Positions 24,894 through 33,751 of a DNA stretch of 64,000 bases are shown here, piece after piece. A program made the translations under genes and the position numbers. The stretch's first letter is position 1. Every line of letters begins with the position of its first letter. The stretch is from Streptomyces echinatus (GTDB lineage: Bacteria; Actinomycetota; Actinomycetes; Streptomycetales; Streptomycetaceae), in NCBI RefSeq assembly GCF_014203595.1, contig NZ_JACHJK010000008.1, positions 186,001 to 250,000 of the forward strand, read 5' to 3'. A model generated the notes under the pieces. It saw only the letters and a program-made list of their open reading frames with translations, ran no database searches and was not told the origin of the DNA.

Positions 24894-26332
24894 TCGGCGT
24901 CGTCGCCCTCGGTCTCGTCGTCCTTCTTGCGCAGGTCCGGCTTGCTTCCGGTGCCACCCGCCGCCTCCCCGAGCATCTTGTCCAGCTCGGAGAAGTCCAT
25001 CTGCTCGCGGTGCACGAAACCGTCCGGGTCGTCCAGGTCGCCGGCCGTCGGCAGCATGTCCGGGTGGTGCCACAGGTCGTCCCGGCCGTCGACACCGCGC
25101 GCGTCCGTGAGCGAGGCCCACAGGCGGGAGGCGTCGCGCAGCCGGCGCGGGCGCAGCTCCAGGCCGATCAGCGTGGCGAACGTCTGCTCGGCAGGGCCAC
25201 CGGTGGCGCGGCGCCGGCGCAGCGTCTCGCGTAGGGCGTCGGCCGACGACAGACGCGGCTTCGCGGCCGCGTGGACCACCGCGTCCACCCAGCCCTCGAC
25301 GAGCGCCAGAGCGGTCTCCAGACGGGCCAGGGCGGCCTTCTGCTCGGGCGTGTCCTCCGGCTGGAACATGCCCTGCTGGAGCGCGTCCTGCAGCTGCTCG
25401 GGGTTCTGCGGGTCGAACTGGCCGACCACGTCCTCCAGCTTGGCCGTGTCGACCTTGATCCCGCGCGCATAGCCGTCGACCGCGCCGAACAGGTGCGAAC
25501 GCAGCCACGGCACGTGCGCGAACAGACGCTGGTGGGCGGCCTCGCGCAGGGCCAGGTACAGCCGCACCTCCTCCTGCGGCACGCCGAGGTCCTTGCCGAA
25601 GGCCTCGACGTTGGCCGGCAGCAGCGCGGCCTTGCGGGCCGGGCCCAGCGGCAGGCCGATGTCTGTCGAGCCGACGACCTCACCCGCCAGCACACCCACG
25701 GCCTGCCCGATCTGCGTGCCGAACATGGCACCGCCCATCGAGCGCATCATGCCGATCAGCGGGCCCGCCATGGCCTGCATCTCCTCCGGCAGGACGTCGC
25801 CCATCGCCGCGCCGACCCGCTCGGCGACCGGGTCGACCAGCTCCTGCCAGGCGGGCAGAGTCGCCTCGACCCACTCCGCGCGGGACCACGCCACCGCCGA
25901 GGCGGAGCCCGACGGCAGGGACGTCGCGTCGTCCAGCCACAGGTCGGCCAGGCGGACGGCATCCTCCACCGCCTTGCGCTCGGCGGCGCCGACGCTGGCG
26001 TCCTTCGTGCCGTCCGGGGTGCCCTGGGCGACCGTCTGGCGGGCGATCTGCTTGGCCATGTCCCAGTTCACCGGGCCGCCCTCGTACGAGAGCATCTGGC
26101 CGAGCTGCTGGAACGCGGCGCCCAGGTCCGTGGGGTTCAGGGAACCGAACATGGCTGCGAGCGGATTGTCGGCGCCGGGGCCGCCAAAGCCGCCGGCTCC
26201 GGGCAGGCCGCCGAAACCGAACGGATTGGCCGGTCCCTGCCCACCACCGCTCTGCTGGTCCTTCTTCTTGCCCTCGTCGCCGTCTTCCGGCTCCTCCGGC
26301 GGAAGGCCGAAACCGAATGGGGTGTCACTCAC
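24890..26332 (-). CDS. Zinc-dependent metalloprotease-like protein (DUF2342)
   Basis: A 480-residue actinobacterial DUF2342/TIGR03624-type protein. The first ~60 residues are acidic then Gly/Pro/Phe-rich and look disordered. The conserved core includes WSRAEWVEATLPAWQ, GTQIGQAVGVLAGEV, the putative zinc segment EAAHQRLFAHVPWLRSHLFG (~263-282) and LATALALVEGWVD-like helices (ALVEGWVDAVVHAAA). The M. tuberculosis counterpart Rv3195 lies in the same neighbourhood. Proteolytic activity is annotation by family, not shown. The tail is acidic (KKDDETEGDDAE). ATG 26332 is the only start before the conserved part. Confidence 0.85.
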   Translation of the reverse strand: MSDTPFGFGLPPEEPEDGDEGKKKDQQSGGGQGPANPFGFGGLPGAGGFGGPGADNPLAAMFGSLNPTDLGAAFQQLGQMLSYEGGPVNWDMAKQIARQTVAQGTPDGTKDASVGAAERKAVEDAVRLADLWLDDATSLPSGSASAVAWSRAEWVEATLPAWQELVDPVAERVGAAMGDVLPEEMQAMAGPLIGMMRSMGGAMFGTQIGQAVGVLAGEVVGSTDIGLPLGPARKAALLPANVEAFGKDLGVPQEEVRLYLALREAAHQRLFAHVPWLRSHLFGAVDGYARGIKVDTAKLEDVVGQFDPQNPEQLQDALQQGMFQPEDTPEQKAALARLETALALVEGWVDAVVHAAAKPRLSSADALRETLRRRRATGGPAEQTFATLIGLELRPRRLRDASRLWASLTDARGVDGRDDLWHHPDMLPTAGDLDDPDGFVHREQMDFSELDKMLGEAAGGTGSKPDLRKKDDETEGDDAE

Positions 26333-26524
26333 GGGATTCCTCGGCTGGTAAGGCCACCGGTCTCACTCCGGCGGCGCGGCTGCCCGACAACACCACCCAG
26401 CGTAGACACCCGGACCCGATCGGGGCTCGGTGCTTCGCCTGCGGAAGGCCTGCGGCAGGATGGATGCACCTGGTACGTACGCGTCACTCGCGCGCGTACT
26501 GAAGACAACCGCTGGAGACGCCCG

Positions 26525-27688
26525 GTGAGTTCCCCAGATCCGCAGGTTCGCGCAGCGCGAAACCCCTCAACCCGCCCGTCGCCCGACGACCGCCCCTCCC
26601 CGTCGGCGTTTCGCGCCGGCGGGACGACGCCCGCGCGCGGGCCCGTCGTCGCGGTGACCGGCGCCGCCGGCGGGGTCGGTGCCCTGCTCACCGAGCGGCT
26701 CGCCGCGTCCGGGGAGATCAAGCAGGTCGTCGCCATCGACGAACGGCGCGGCGACTGCGCAGACGCGCAGTGGCACATCCTCGACGTGCGCGACCCGGCG
26801 ATCGCGGAGAAGCTGCGGGGCGCCGACGTGGTCGTCCACCTCGCGCTCGACCTGGATCTGGAGACCGATCCGGCGGCGCGCACGGCTTACAACGTCCGGG
26901 GGACCCAGACCGTCCTGACCGCCGCCGCGGCGGCCGGGGTGCACCGGGTGGTGCTGTGCACCTCGGCGATGGTCTACGGCGCCCTGCCGGAGAACGAGCT
27001 GCCCCTCTCGGAGGACGCCGAGCTGCGCGCCACCGCCGAGGCCACGGGCGTGGGGGACCTGCTGGAGATCGAGCGGCTGGCACGGCGGGCTCCGCGGGCG
27101 CATCCGGGACTGAACGTCACCGTGGTGCGGCCTGCGGTGCTGGTCGGTGGCACGGACACCGCGCTGACCAGGTACTTCGAGTCGCCACGGCTGCTCGTCG
27201 TCGCCGGGTCGCGGCCCGCGTGGCAGTTCTGCCATGTCGAGGATCTGTGCAGTGCGCTGGAGTACGCGGTCCTGGAACGGGTGGACGGGGAGCTGGCCGT
27301 CGGCTGCGACGGGTGGCTGGAGCAGGAGGAGGTCGAGGAGCTGACCGGGATCCGGCGGATGGAGCTGCCGTCGGCGGTCGCGCTCGGCGCCGCGGCCCGG
27401 CTGCACCGGATCGGGCTCACTCCGTCACCGGCGGGGGACCTGGCGTACACGATGTACCCCTGGGTGGTCAGCGGGAGCCGGCTGCACGATGCCGGGTGGC
27501 GGCCGAAGTGGACCAACGAGGAGGTGCTCGCGGAGCTGCTGGAGGAGGTTTCCGGGCGGCACACGGTGGCCGGGCGGCGGCTGGGGCGGAAGGACGCGAC
27601 GGCCGCGGGGGCCGCCGGGGCGACGGTGGCGCTGCTGGGCGCGGCGGCTGTCGTACGGCGGGCCCGGAAGGCACGGCGGCGCGTCTGA
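26525..27688 (+). CDS. Atypical SDR / NAD-dependent epimerase-like protein with C-terminal helix
   Basis: A 387-residue extended short-chain dehydrogenase fold. The nucleotide-binding motif is VTGAAGGVGALLTERL (~42-57), the acidic residue in VVAIDER follows, and VVRPAVLVGG marks the substrate half. The usual catalytic YxxxK is not seen where expected: the segment after STSAMVYG reads GVGDLLEIERL. After residue ~345 a single hydrophobic helix (AGATVALLGAAAVV) ends in an Arg-rich tail, suggesting membrane anchoring with a cytosolic catalytic domain. GTG 26525 has a ggaga site. It may act as a sugar epimerase or as a non-catalytic NAD sensor; the sequence favours neither. Confidence 0.8.
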   Translation: MSSPDPQVRAARNPSTRPSPDDRPSPSAFRAGGTTPARGPVVAVTGAAGGVGALLTERLAASGEIKQVVAIDERRGDCADAQWHILDVRDPAIAEKLRGADVVVHLALDLDLETDPAARTAYNVRGTQTVLTAAAAAGVHRVVLCTSAMVYGALPENELPLSEDAELRATAEATGVGDLLEIERLARRAPRAHPGLNVTVVRPAVLVGGTDTALTRYFESPRLLVVAGSRPAWQFCHVEDLCSALEYAVLERVDGELAVGCDGWLEQEEVEELTGIRRMELPSAVALGAAARLHRIGLTPSPAGDLAYTMYPWVVSGSRLHDAGWRPKWTNEEVLAELLEEVSGRHTVAGRRLGRKDATAAGAAGATVALLGAAAVVRRARKARRRV

Positions 27689-27849
27689 GCCAAGGCTCTC
27701 GCTCCCACGCCCCCAGAGACTCCGCTCCCCCGGACCCCGGCCTCCGTCCGCGGCCGGCACGGCGCTGTAGGAGTCTCCGAAGTCGCACGCGTGTGTGACT
27801 GGTGAAACTCGTATTCACGGTCGTCCCGGGCGTGCGGCACGATGGGCGT

Positions 27850-28311
27850 ATGGCGCACTTGAACGAGCACCCCGGTGAGCAGGCGGCTCAGGACCCCATC
27901 AAGCTGATCGGCATCCGGGAGACCCCGCTCTCCGTGGACGAGGTGTTCCGGGCCGTCGGGGACGACGCGGCCGGCGGCATCGCGCTGTTCGTGGGGACCG
28001 TGCGGAACCACGACGGAGGCGCCGACGTGGACGCGCTCGGGTATTCGTGCCACCCCAGCGCCGAGGCCGAGATGCGGCGGATCGCCGAGAAGGTCGTCGC
28101 GGACCATCCCGTGCGGGCCCTGGCCGCCGTCCACCGGGTCGGCGACCTCCGGGTGGGCGACCTCGCCGTCGTCGTGGCCGTGGCCTGCCCGCACCGCGCG
28201 GAGGCCTTCGACGCCTGCCGCAAGCTGATCGACGACCTCAAGCACGAGGCGCCCATCTGGAAGCACCAGAGGTTCTCGGACGGCACCGAGGAGTGGGTCG
28301 GCGCCTGCTGA
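27850..28311 (+). CDS. moaE: Molybdopterin synthase catalytic subunit MoaE
   Basis: A 153-residue MoaE. The conserved elements are GGIALFVGTVRNHD, AAVHRVGDLRVGD, and the catalytic lysines in DLKHEAPIWKHQRF near the C-terminus. The enzyme transfers two sulfurs from MoaD thiocarboxylate to precursor Z in the cytosol. No moaD or other cofactor gene is next to it. The start ATG 27850 is 16 codons inside a longer open frame and precedes the acidic N-terminal stretch usual for actinobacterial MoaE. Confidence 0.9.
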   Translation: MAHLNEHPGEQAAQDPIKLIGIRETPLSVDEVFRAVGDDAAGGIALFVGTVRNHDGGADVDALGYSCHPSAEAEMRRIAEKVVADHPVRALAAVHRVGDLRVGDLAVVVAVACPHRAEAFDACRKLIDDLKHEAPIWKHQRFSDGTEEWVGAC

Positions 28312-28348
28312 TCCCCCGATTGCCGCCCCTGCCGGCCCACATCCCCCT

Positions 28349-28364
28349 CCGGTTGCGTAACCGG
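28349..28364 (+). terminator. Small hairpin after moaE
   Basis: A 6-base perfect stem with 4-base loop (ccggttgcgtaaccgg) lies 38 bases after the moaE stop. It is short for a terminator and could instead be an operator for the small downstream gene. Confidence 0.4.
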
Positions 28365-28447
28365 CACCCTCGCGTGAGCGTTGTCCGTGCGGATGGTTAA
28401 TCTGCTGATCAGTCAGTTGCGGACGCGCATGGCGTAGGGAGGTCGGC

Positions 28448-28621
28448 ATGGGGGTGCTTGTCTGGCTGTCGATTCCGCTCGTGGCCGCGGTCGGCGGTGG
28501 ACTCTGGGGCAGTTGGGCCAATCGGACCCGCAAGGTGCGCGGCGACGGTCCTGAGCTGGACGGATACGCGCGGTTCCGGGAGGCCATGGAGAAGCCCCGC
28601 TCGGGCGCGCCGGGTGCGTGA
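28448..28621 (+). CDS. Small single-span membrane protein
   Basis: A 57-residue protein, too short for standard ORF lists. ATG 28448 follows a strong agggagg site by 5 bases. The N-terminal residues 2-19 are a hydrophobic helix (GVLVWLSIPLVAAVGGGLWG), followed by a basic cytosolic tail (NRTRKVRGDG) ending with PRSGAPGA. It lies 50 bases before the Lon/PDZ membrane protease and may be co-transcribed. I do not recognise the family; a small membrane regulator or subunit is possible. Confidence 0.75.
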   Translation: MGVLVWLSIPLVAAVGGGLWGSWANRTRKVRGDGPELDGYARFREAMEKPRSGAPGA

Positions 28622-28671
28622 CCGGGGTGCCCTGACGGTGCGCTGACAGAGGCGTCCCGTACTGTCGGGGC

Positions 28672-29769
28672 ATGCCACGCCGCACCGCGACGATGCTCGC
28701 CTCTACCCTGATGCTGATCGCGCTCCTGTGCGCGGGAGTGCTCATCCCCGTGCCGTACTCGGAGATGTCTCCCGGCCCGACCGTGAACACGCTCGGACAG
28801 CACGACGGCGAGCCGGTGCTGCAGATCTCCGGGCGCAGGACCTATCCGACGGACGGCCATCTGAACATGACCACCGTCCGGGTCACCAGCGCCGACTACC
28901 GGATCAACCTCGTCGAGGCCGTCTACGGCTGGCTGGCGCACGACAGCAAGATCGTCCCGCACGACACGCTCTACCCGGACGGCAAGACGGAGGAGCAGTC
29001 CACCCAGGAGAACGCCGAGGAGTTCAGCCAGTCCCAGGAGAGCGCCAAGGTCGCCGCCCTGAAGGAGCTGGGCGTCCCCGTGAAGTCCTGGGTGATCGTC
29101 TCCACGGTCGTCAAGGGCTCCCCGGCCGAGGGCAGGCTGCACGCCGGTGACGTGATCAAGGCCGTCGACGGCGCCGCGGTCAAGCAGCCGGCCGACGTCG
29201 CCAAGCTGGTGACCAAGCACGAGCCCGGCCAGAAGACCGTCTTCACGGTCGTACCCGCCAAGGAACAGGAAGCCGCCGAGAAGGCCCACCGGACGGCGAC
29301 CAGGACCCAGAAGGTCACGATCACGACCGCGGCGTCCGACGACAGCGGTGCCAAGCGGGCCATCGTCGGCATCTCCGCGGGGACGGACCACACCTTCCCG
29401 TTCACCATCGACATCAAGCTCGCCGACGTCGGCGGCCCCAGCGCCGGCCTGATGTTCGCCCTCGGCATCTACGACAAGCTCACCCCGGGCAACCTCACCG
29501 GCGGCAGGTTCGTCGCCGGCACCGGCACCATCGACGACAACGGCAAGGTCGGCCCGATCGGCGGCGTCGAGATGAAGACCGTCGGCGCGCGGAACAAGGG
29601 CGCCCAGTACTTCCTGACGCCCGCCGACAACTGCGCGGCGGCCGCCGAGGACACCCCGGGCGGCCTCACCCTGGTCAAGGTCAAGACCATCGGCGACGCG
29701 CTCGACGCCCTCAAGGACATCAGCAGCGGGAACACCGCCGCCCTGCCGAAGTGCACCGCCAAGGGCTGA
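28672..29769 (+). CDS. Membrane-anchored PDZ / Lon-type serine protease (YlbL-like)
   Basis: A 365-residue protein with one N-terminal membrane anchor (~6-26), a PDZ domain (~145-200, around VVKGSPAEGRLHAGDVIKAV) and a C-terminal Lon-type protease domain. The catalytic serine is in VGGPSAGLMF (~265) and the lysine in IGGVEMKTVGA (~305). The protease faces the outside of the membrane. The family is called YlbL in Bacillus and Rv3194c in M. tuberculosis; its substrates are mostly unknown. The neighbouring UPF0182 and DUF2342 genes are the same as in mycobacteria. Confidence 0.9.
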   Translation: MPRRTATMLASTLMLIALLCAGVLIPVPYSEMSPGPTVNTLGQHDGEPVLQISGRRTYPTDGHLNMTTVRVTSADYRINLVEAVYGWLAHDSKIVPHDTLYPDGKTEEQSTQENAEEFSQSQESAKVAALKELGVPVKSWVIVSTVVKGSPAEGRLHAGDVIKAVDGAAVKQPADVAKLVTKHEPGQKTVFTVVPAKEQEAAEKAHRTATRTQKVTITTAASDDSGAKRAIVGISAGTDHTFPFTIDIKLADVGGPSAGLMFALGIYDKLTPGNLTGGRFVAGTGTIDDNGKVGPIGGVEMKTVGARNKGAQYFLTPADNCAAAAEDTPGGLTLVKVKTIGDALDALKDISSGNTAALPKCTAKG

Positions 29770-29786
29770 GCGGGCCGTGACACGGC

Positions 29787-29820
29787 TGGGGGCGCTCCCT
29801 GAACACCAGGGGCGCCCCCA
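29787..29820. terminator. Bidirectional terminator, Lon-like / PPA1309-like genes
   Basis: A hairpin of 9 plus 5 base pairs (tgggggcgc paired with gcgccccca, inner ccctg/caggg) with a single bulged T and 5-base loop sits between convergent genes. Confidence 0.8.
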
Positions 29821-29844
29821 TCGCCGTACCCGGGCGGAACGGGA

Positions 29845-30387
29845 TCAGTCCGCGAACGTCGCCGTCAGGGCCTCCGCGAGACCCGGCACCAGGTCGGGGC
29901 CCGTCAGCACCTCCGTGGAGGAGTCCTTCTCGCGCAGCCGCAGCGCCGACTCGCGGCTGCCGTCACGCAGCACGGCCACCGTCATGCGGACCTCCTGGCG
30001 CTCGGGGTGCTGGGCCACCCACTTCGCCAGCCCGGACTCGTCGAGACCGGAGGGGACCTGGGCCTCGGCGGACGGCGGCAGCATCAGGCGCTCCACCGTG
30101 AGCGCGCAGCCGACGACCGCGTCGGGCCAGGCGATGGTGCCGAGGAACTCGTCCAGCGGCTTGCCGGACGGGACCTCGTCCTGCTCGATCGGGGTGAGAC
30201 CGGTGGTCTCGGACTCGTCCTCGAGACCCAGCTGAGCCGCGAGCGAAGGTTCCTGAGCCCGCAGCCGTGCGGTGTCTACGAGGGCGAAGAGGCGAGCGGG
30301 CTGGTCCCAGCCGAGGCCGGAGACGTACTCGTCGATCTCGAGTACGGCCCGGGTGAGCGGGCTCGCTGCCATGGGAGTGTTGGACAT
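29845..30387 (-). CDS. PPA1309-family conserved actinobacterial protein
   Basis: A 180-residue acidic soluble protein of an actinobacterial family known only by the locus name PPA1309. Recognisable stretches are PLTRAVLEIDEYVSGLGWDQ, LFALVDT and RQEVRMTVAVLRDGSRES. It has no signal peptide, membrane span or catalytic motif that I can see. The ATG 30387 is followed by the hydrophilic leader SNTPMAASP. It is divergent from UPF0182 with 164 bases between them, and convergent with the Lon-like gene. Function unknown. Confidence 0.82.
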   Translation of the reverse strand: MSNTPMAASPLTRAVLEIDEYVSGLGWDQPARLFALVDTARLRAQEPSLAAQLGLEDESETTGLTPIEQDEVPSGKPLDEFLGTIAWPDAVVGCALTVERLMLPPSAEAQVPSGLDESGLAKWVAQHPERQEVRMTVAVLRDGSRESALRLREKDSSTEVLTGPDLVPGLAEALTATFAD

Positions 30388-30551
30388 GGTCACAATCCTG
30401 CCTTGTTCCCGGCCGGAATCGGGAACCGAGTAAACGGTGAGTAAGTTGCATAGGTGTGGGCCCACGATCACGGGGGGCCACGGCGGGCCCGCGAACCCGA
30501 GGGCCTGACGTATCGACAGCGAACTTCGAGGTGCGCACCTTGGCTTTCCAG

Positions 30552-33431
30552 ATGCCGGACCGCGGCGGAGGCCCGACGGGGCCACGGATCAGAGCGGGCC
30601 GCCCGTCCCGGAGGGTCCGGGCCCTGCTCGTGACCCTGGGCGTCCTTGCCGTGCTCGGCATGGCGTTCACCATGTTCGCGGGCTTCTGGACGGACTGGCT
30701 GTGGTACCGGTCGGTGCACTACTCGTCCGTGTTCACCACCACCCTGTCGACGAAGATCGGGCTGTTCTTCGTCTTCGGCCTGCTGATGGCCGTCGCGGTC
30801 GGCGTCAACATCTGGCTCGCGCACCGGCTGCGGCCCCCGCTCAGCGCCATGTCGATGGAGCAGCAGAGCCTCGACCGCTACCGCATGGCCATCGCGCCGT
30901 ACAAGAAGTGGCTGCTGTTCGCGGTCACCTCTCTGGTCGGGCTGATCGCGGGCGCCTCGGCGTCGGGCCAGTGGCGGACCTGGCTGATGTGGGTGAACGG
31001 CGTGCCCTTCCACCAGAAGGACCCGCAGTTCCACCTCGACGTCTCCTTCTACGCCTTCGACCTGCCCTGGTACCGCTTCCTGCTGGGCTTCGGCTTCGCC
31101 ACGGCCATCCTGTGCCTGATCGCCGCCGCCCTCACGCACTATCTGTACGGCGGGCTGCGCGTCACCAGCCCGGGAGCGCGCGCCACCGCCGCCGCGACCG
31201 GACACCTGTCGGTGCTGCTCGGCATCTTCGTCGCGCTCAAGGCGGTCGCCTACTGGCTCGACCGGTACGGGCTCGCGGTGAAGTCCAGCGACTTCAAGGC
31301 GACCGGCAACTGGACCGGCCTGCGGTACGTCGACGCCAACGCCTACCTGCCGGCCAAGACGATCCTGTTCTGCATCGCCGTCATCTGCGCGCTGCTGTTC
31401 TTCGCCACCCTGTGGCGGCGCACCTGGCAGCTGCCCGTGATCGGCTTCGGCCTGATGGTCCTGTCGGCGATCCTGATCGGCGGCCTGTACCCGGCCATCG
31501 TGCAGAAGTTCCAGGTCCAGCCGAACGAGCAGGCCAAGGAAGCGCCGTACGTCCAGAAGAACCTGAAGGCGACCCGCGAGGCGTACGGCATCGACGACGC
31601 CGAGGTCACCGAGTACGCGGGCAGGTCCACGACCCAGGACAAGACCACGCTGCGCGACAAGGTCGACGACACGGCCAGCATCCGCATCATGGACCCGAAC
31701 GTCGTCTCCCCGACGTTCCAGCAGCTGCAGCAGATGAAGGGCTACTACGGGTTCCCGGACAACCTCGACGTCGACCGCTACCCGAAGGACGGCAAGGAGC
31801 AGGACACCGTCCTCGGTCTGCGGGAACTGAACCTGGGCGGCATCCCGAAGAACAACTGGATCAACGACCACTTCCGTTACACGCACGGTTTCGGCGTGGT
31901 CGCCGCGAAGGGCACCGAGGCCGACGCCAAGGGCCGGCCGGTCTTCACCGAGAAGAACCTGCCGTCCCAGGGCGACCTCGGCTCCTACGAGCAGCGGATC
32001 TACTACGGCGAGAAGACCACCACGTACTCGATCGTCGGAGGGCCCCAGAAGGAGGTCGACTACTCCGACAACGAGCGCGAGGAGACCACCAGCTACCAGG
32101 GCAAGAGCGGGGTCAACCTCGACAGCCTGGTCAACCGGGCCGCGTACGCGGCGGCGTTCAACGAACCGCAGATCCTCTACTCGGGCGCGATCGGCAAGGG
32201 CTCGCGGATCCTGTACAACCGCACGCCCAAGGAGCGCGTGGAGGCGGTCGCCCCCTGGCTGACCATCGACGGCGACGCCTACCCGGCCGTGGTGAACCAC
32301 CGGATCCAGTGGATCGTGGACGCGTACACGACCACGAACGGATACCCGTACGCCTCCCGTACGACCCTCGGTGACACGACGGCCGACTCGCTGACCGCGA
32401 CCAACAACTCCCGTGCGGTCGTGGCCCAGCAGAACCAGGTCAACTACATCCGCAACTCGGTGAAGGCGACCGTCGACGCGTACACCGGCGACGTGAAGCT
32501 CTATGAGTGGGACACCGAGGACCCGGTGCTGAAGACCTGGATGAAGGCCTTCCCCGGCACCGTCAAGCCCCGCTCGGACATCTCCCCGGACCTGCTGGCC
32601 CATCTGCGCTATCCGCAGGACCTGTTCAAGGTCCAGCGCGAGCTGCTCACCCGCTACCACGTGCCGGACGCGCAGACCTTCCTCAGCGGCAGCGAGGTGT
32701 GGTCGGTCCCGGACGACCCGACCAACGACTCGGGCAGCGCGGTCCCGCCGTACTACCTGAGCATGAAGATGCCGGGCCAGAGCGACAAGGCGTTCTCGCT
32801 GACGACCACGCTCACCCCCAACGGGCGGGACAACCTCAGCGCCTTCATGGCCGTCGACTCCGACCCGCGCACCAGCGACTACGGCAAGATCAGAGTCCTG
32901 AAGCTGCCGACGAGCACGACCGTCGACGGCCCCAAACAGGTCCAGAGCCAGTTCAACTCCGAATCGGACATCGCCGAGACCATCAGCCTGCTCAGCCGCG
33001 GGCATTCGAAGGTCGAGTACGGCAATCTGCTGACCGTGCCGCTCGACGGGGGCTTGCTGTACGCGGAGCCCGTCTACGTCCGCGGTGGTTCCCTCAAGTA
33101 CCCGTTGCTGAGGAAGGTTCTGGTCACCTACGAGGGCAGGACCGCCTTCAAGAACACCCTGGACGCGGCCCTCAACGAGGTGTTCGGCGTGCAGGGTTCG
33201 ACCAGGCCGCCGGAGACCGGCACCACCAACCCGCCCGGTACCGCCAACCCGACGGTCAGACAGGCACTGCAGGACGCCCAGAAGGCCTACGACGCCGGGC
33301 AGCAGGCCCTGCAGGACGGTCCGGACTGGGACGCGTACGCCAAGGCGCAGAAGGACCTGGAGAACGCGCTGAAGAAGGCCGAGGAGGCACAGGCCAAGGC
33401 CGACAAGGCCGGCGGCGGAAACAAGAGTTGA
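30552..33431 (+). CDS. UPF0182 family large membrane protein
   Basis: A 959-residue protein. Seven or so transmembrane helices occupy residues ~20-330 (AFTMFAGFWTDWLWYRSVHY between the first two), and a ~550-residue extracellular domain follows, with conserved segments NNWINDHFRYTHGFG and LYSGAIGKGSRILYNRTPKE. The tail (~895-959) is Pro/Thr then Ala/Lys/Glu-rich and helical. The M. tuberculosis counterpart is Rv3193c. Start: ATG 30552 has no ribosome site, and GTG 30531 is an alternative. The function of the family is not established. Confidence 0.87.
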   Translation: MPDRGGGPTGPRIRAGRPSRRVRALLVTLGVLAVLGMAFTMFAGFWTDWLWYRSVHYSSVFTTTLSTKIGLFFVFGLLMAVAVGVNIWLAHRLRPPLSAMSMEQQSLDRYRMAIAPYKKWLLFAVTSLVGLIAGASASGQWRTWLMWVNGVPFHQKDPQFHLDVSFYAFDLPWYRFLLGFGFATAILCLIAAALTHYLYGGLRVTSPGARATAAATGHLSVLLGIFVALKAVAYWLDRYGLAVKSSDFKATGNWTGLRYVDANAYLPAKTILFCIAVICALLFFATLWRRTWQLPVIGFGLMVLSAILIGGLYPAIVQKFQVQPNEQAKEAPYVQKNLKATREAYGIDDAEVTEYAGRSTTQDKTTLRDKVDDTASIRIMDPNVVSPTFQQLQQMKGYYGFPDNLDVDRYPKDGKEQDTVLGLRELNLGGIPKNNWINDHFRYTHGFGVVAAKGTEADAKGRPVFTEKNLPSQGDLGSYEQRIYYGEKTTTYSIVGGPQKEVDYSDNEREETTSYQGKSGVNLDSLVNRAAYAAAFNEPQILYSGAIGKGSRILYNRTPKERVEAVAPWLTIDGDAYPAVVNHRIQWIVDAYTTTNGYPYASRTTLGDTTADSLTATNNSRAVVAQQNQVNYIRNSVKATVDAYTGDVKLYEWDTEDPVLKTWMKAFPGTVKPRSDISPDLLAHLRYPQDLFKVQRELLTRYHVPDAQTFLSGSEVWSVPDDPTNDSGSAVPPYYLSMKMPGQSDKAFSLTTTLTPNGRDNLSAFMAVDSDPRTSDYGKIRVLKLPTSTTVDGPKQVQSQFNSESDIAETISLLSRGHSKVEYGNLLTVPLDGGLLYAEPVYVRGGSLKYPLLRKVLVTYEGRTAFKNTLDAALNEVFGVQGSTRPPETGTTNPPGTANPTVRQALQDAQKAYDAGQQALQDGPDWDAYAKAQKDLENALKKAEEAQAKADKAGGGNKS

Positions 33432-33472
33432 TCAAGCGCCCTCCGCGTCGTGGTACGGTTGACCTGCAACGG

Positions 33473-33546
33473 CGCGGGGTGGAGCAGCTCGGTAGCTCGC
33501 TGGGCTCATAACCCAGAGGTCGCAGGTTCAAATCCTGTCCCCGCTA
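33473..33546 (+). tRNA. Initiator tRNA-fMet (CAU), copy 1
   Basis: A 74-base cloverleaf with anticodon CAU and no encoded CCA. Initiator signatures are visible: a C1 x U72 mismatch at the acceptor end, three G:C pairs (GGG/CCC) in the anticodon stem and an A11:U24 pair in the D stem. A possible -10 (tacggt, 33454-33459) precedes it. It lies 42 bases after UPF0182 and is identical to the copy at 35694. Confidence 0.96.
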
Positions 33547-33554
33547 CTGAAGTC

Positions 33555-33587
33555 GAAGGCCCGGATCCTATAGGGATCCGGGCCTTC
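33555..33587 (+). terminator. Terminator after tRNA-fMet copy 1
   Basis: A perfect 14-base stem (gaaggcccggatcc and complement) with a 5-base loop, 8 bases after the tRNA. Confidence 0.85.
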
Positions 33588-33751
33588 GTGGTGTGCGAAC
33601 TCATGTACTGAGGGGAGGGACGGCCGCGCCGCCGTGGGGAGTTGGGCGCTCTGTGTTTGACTTGTCTCCCTGTGGGCATGTCGACAAAACGCTGAAGTGA
33701 CCTCACGGGCTGCGGTATACCGGGTGTACCCAGGTTGCAGGTGGTGCGACG

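Noticed and set aside
26974..29391. An 805-codon minus-strand open frame opposite SDR, MoaE and Lon-like genes
   Set aside because: Crosses three well-defined genes with catalytic motifs on the other strand.
30468..33005. An 845-codon minus-strand frame opposite UPF0182
   Set aside because: No membrane helices or motifs; the plus-strand frame shows a clear seven-helix domain.
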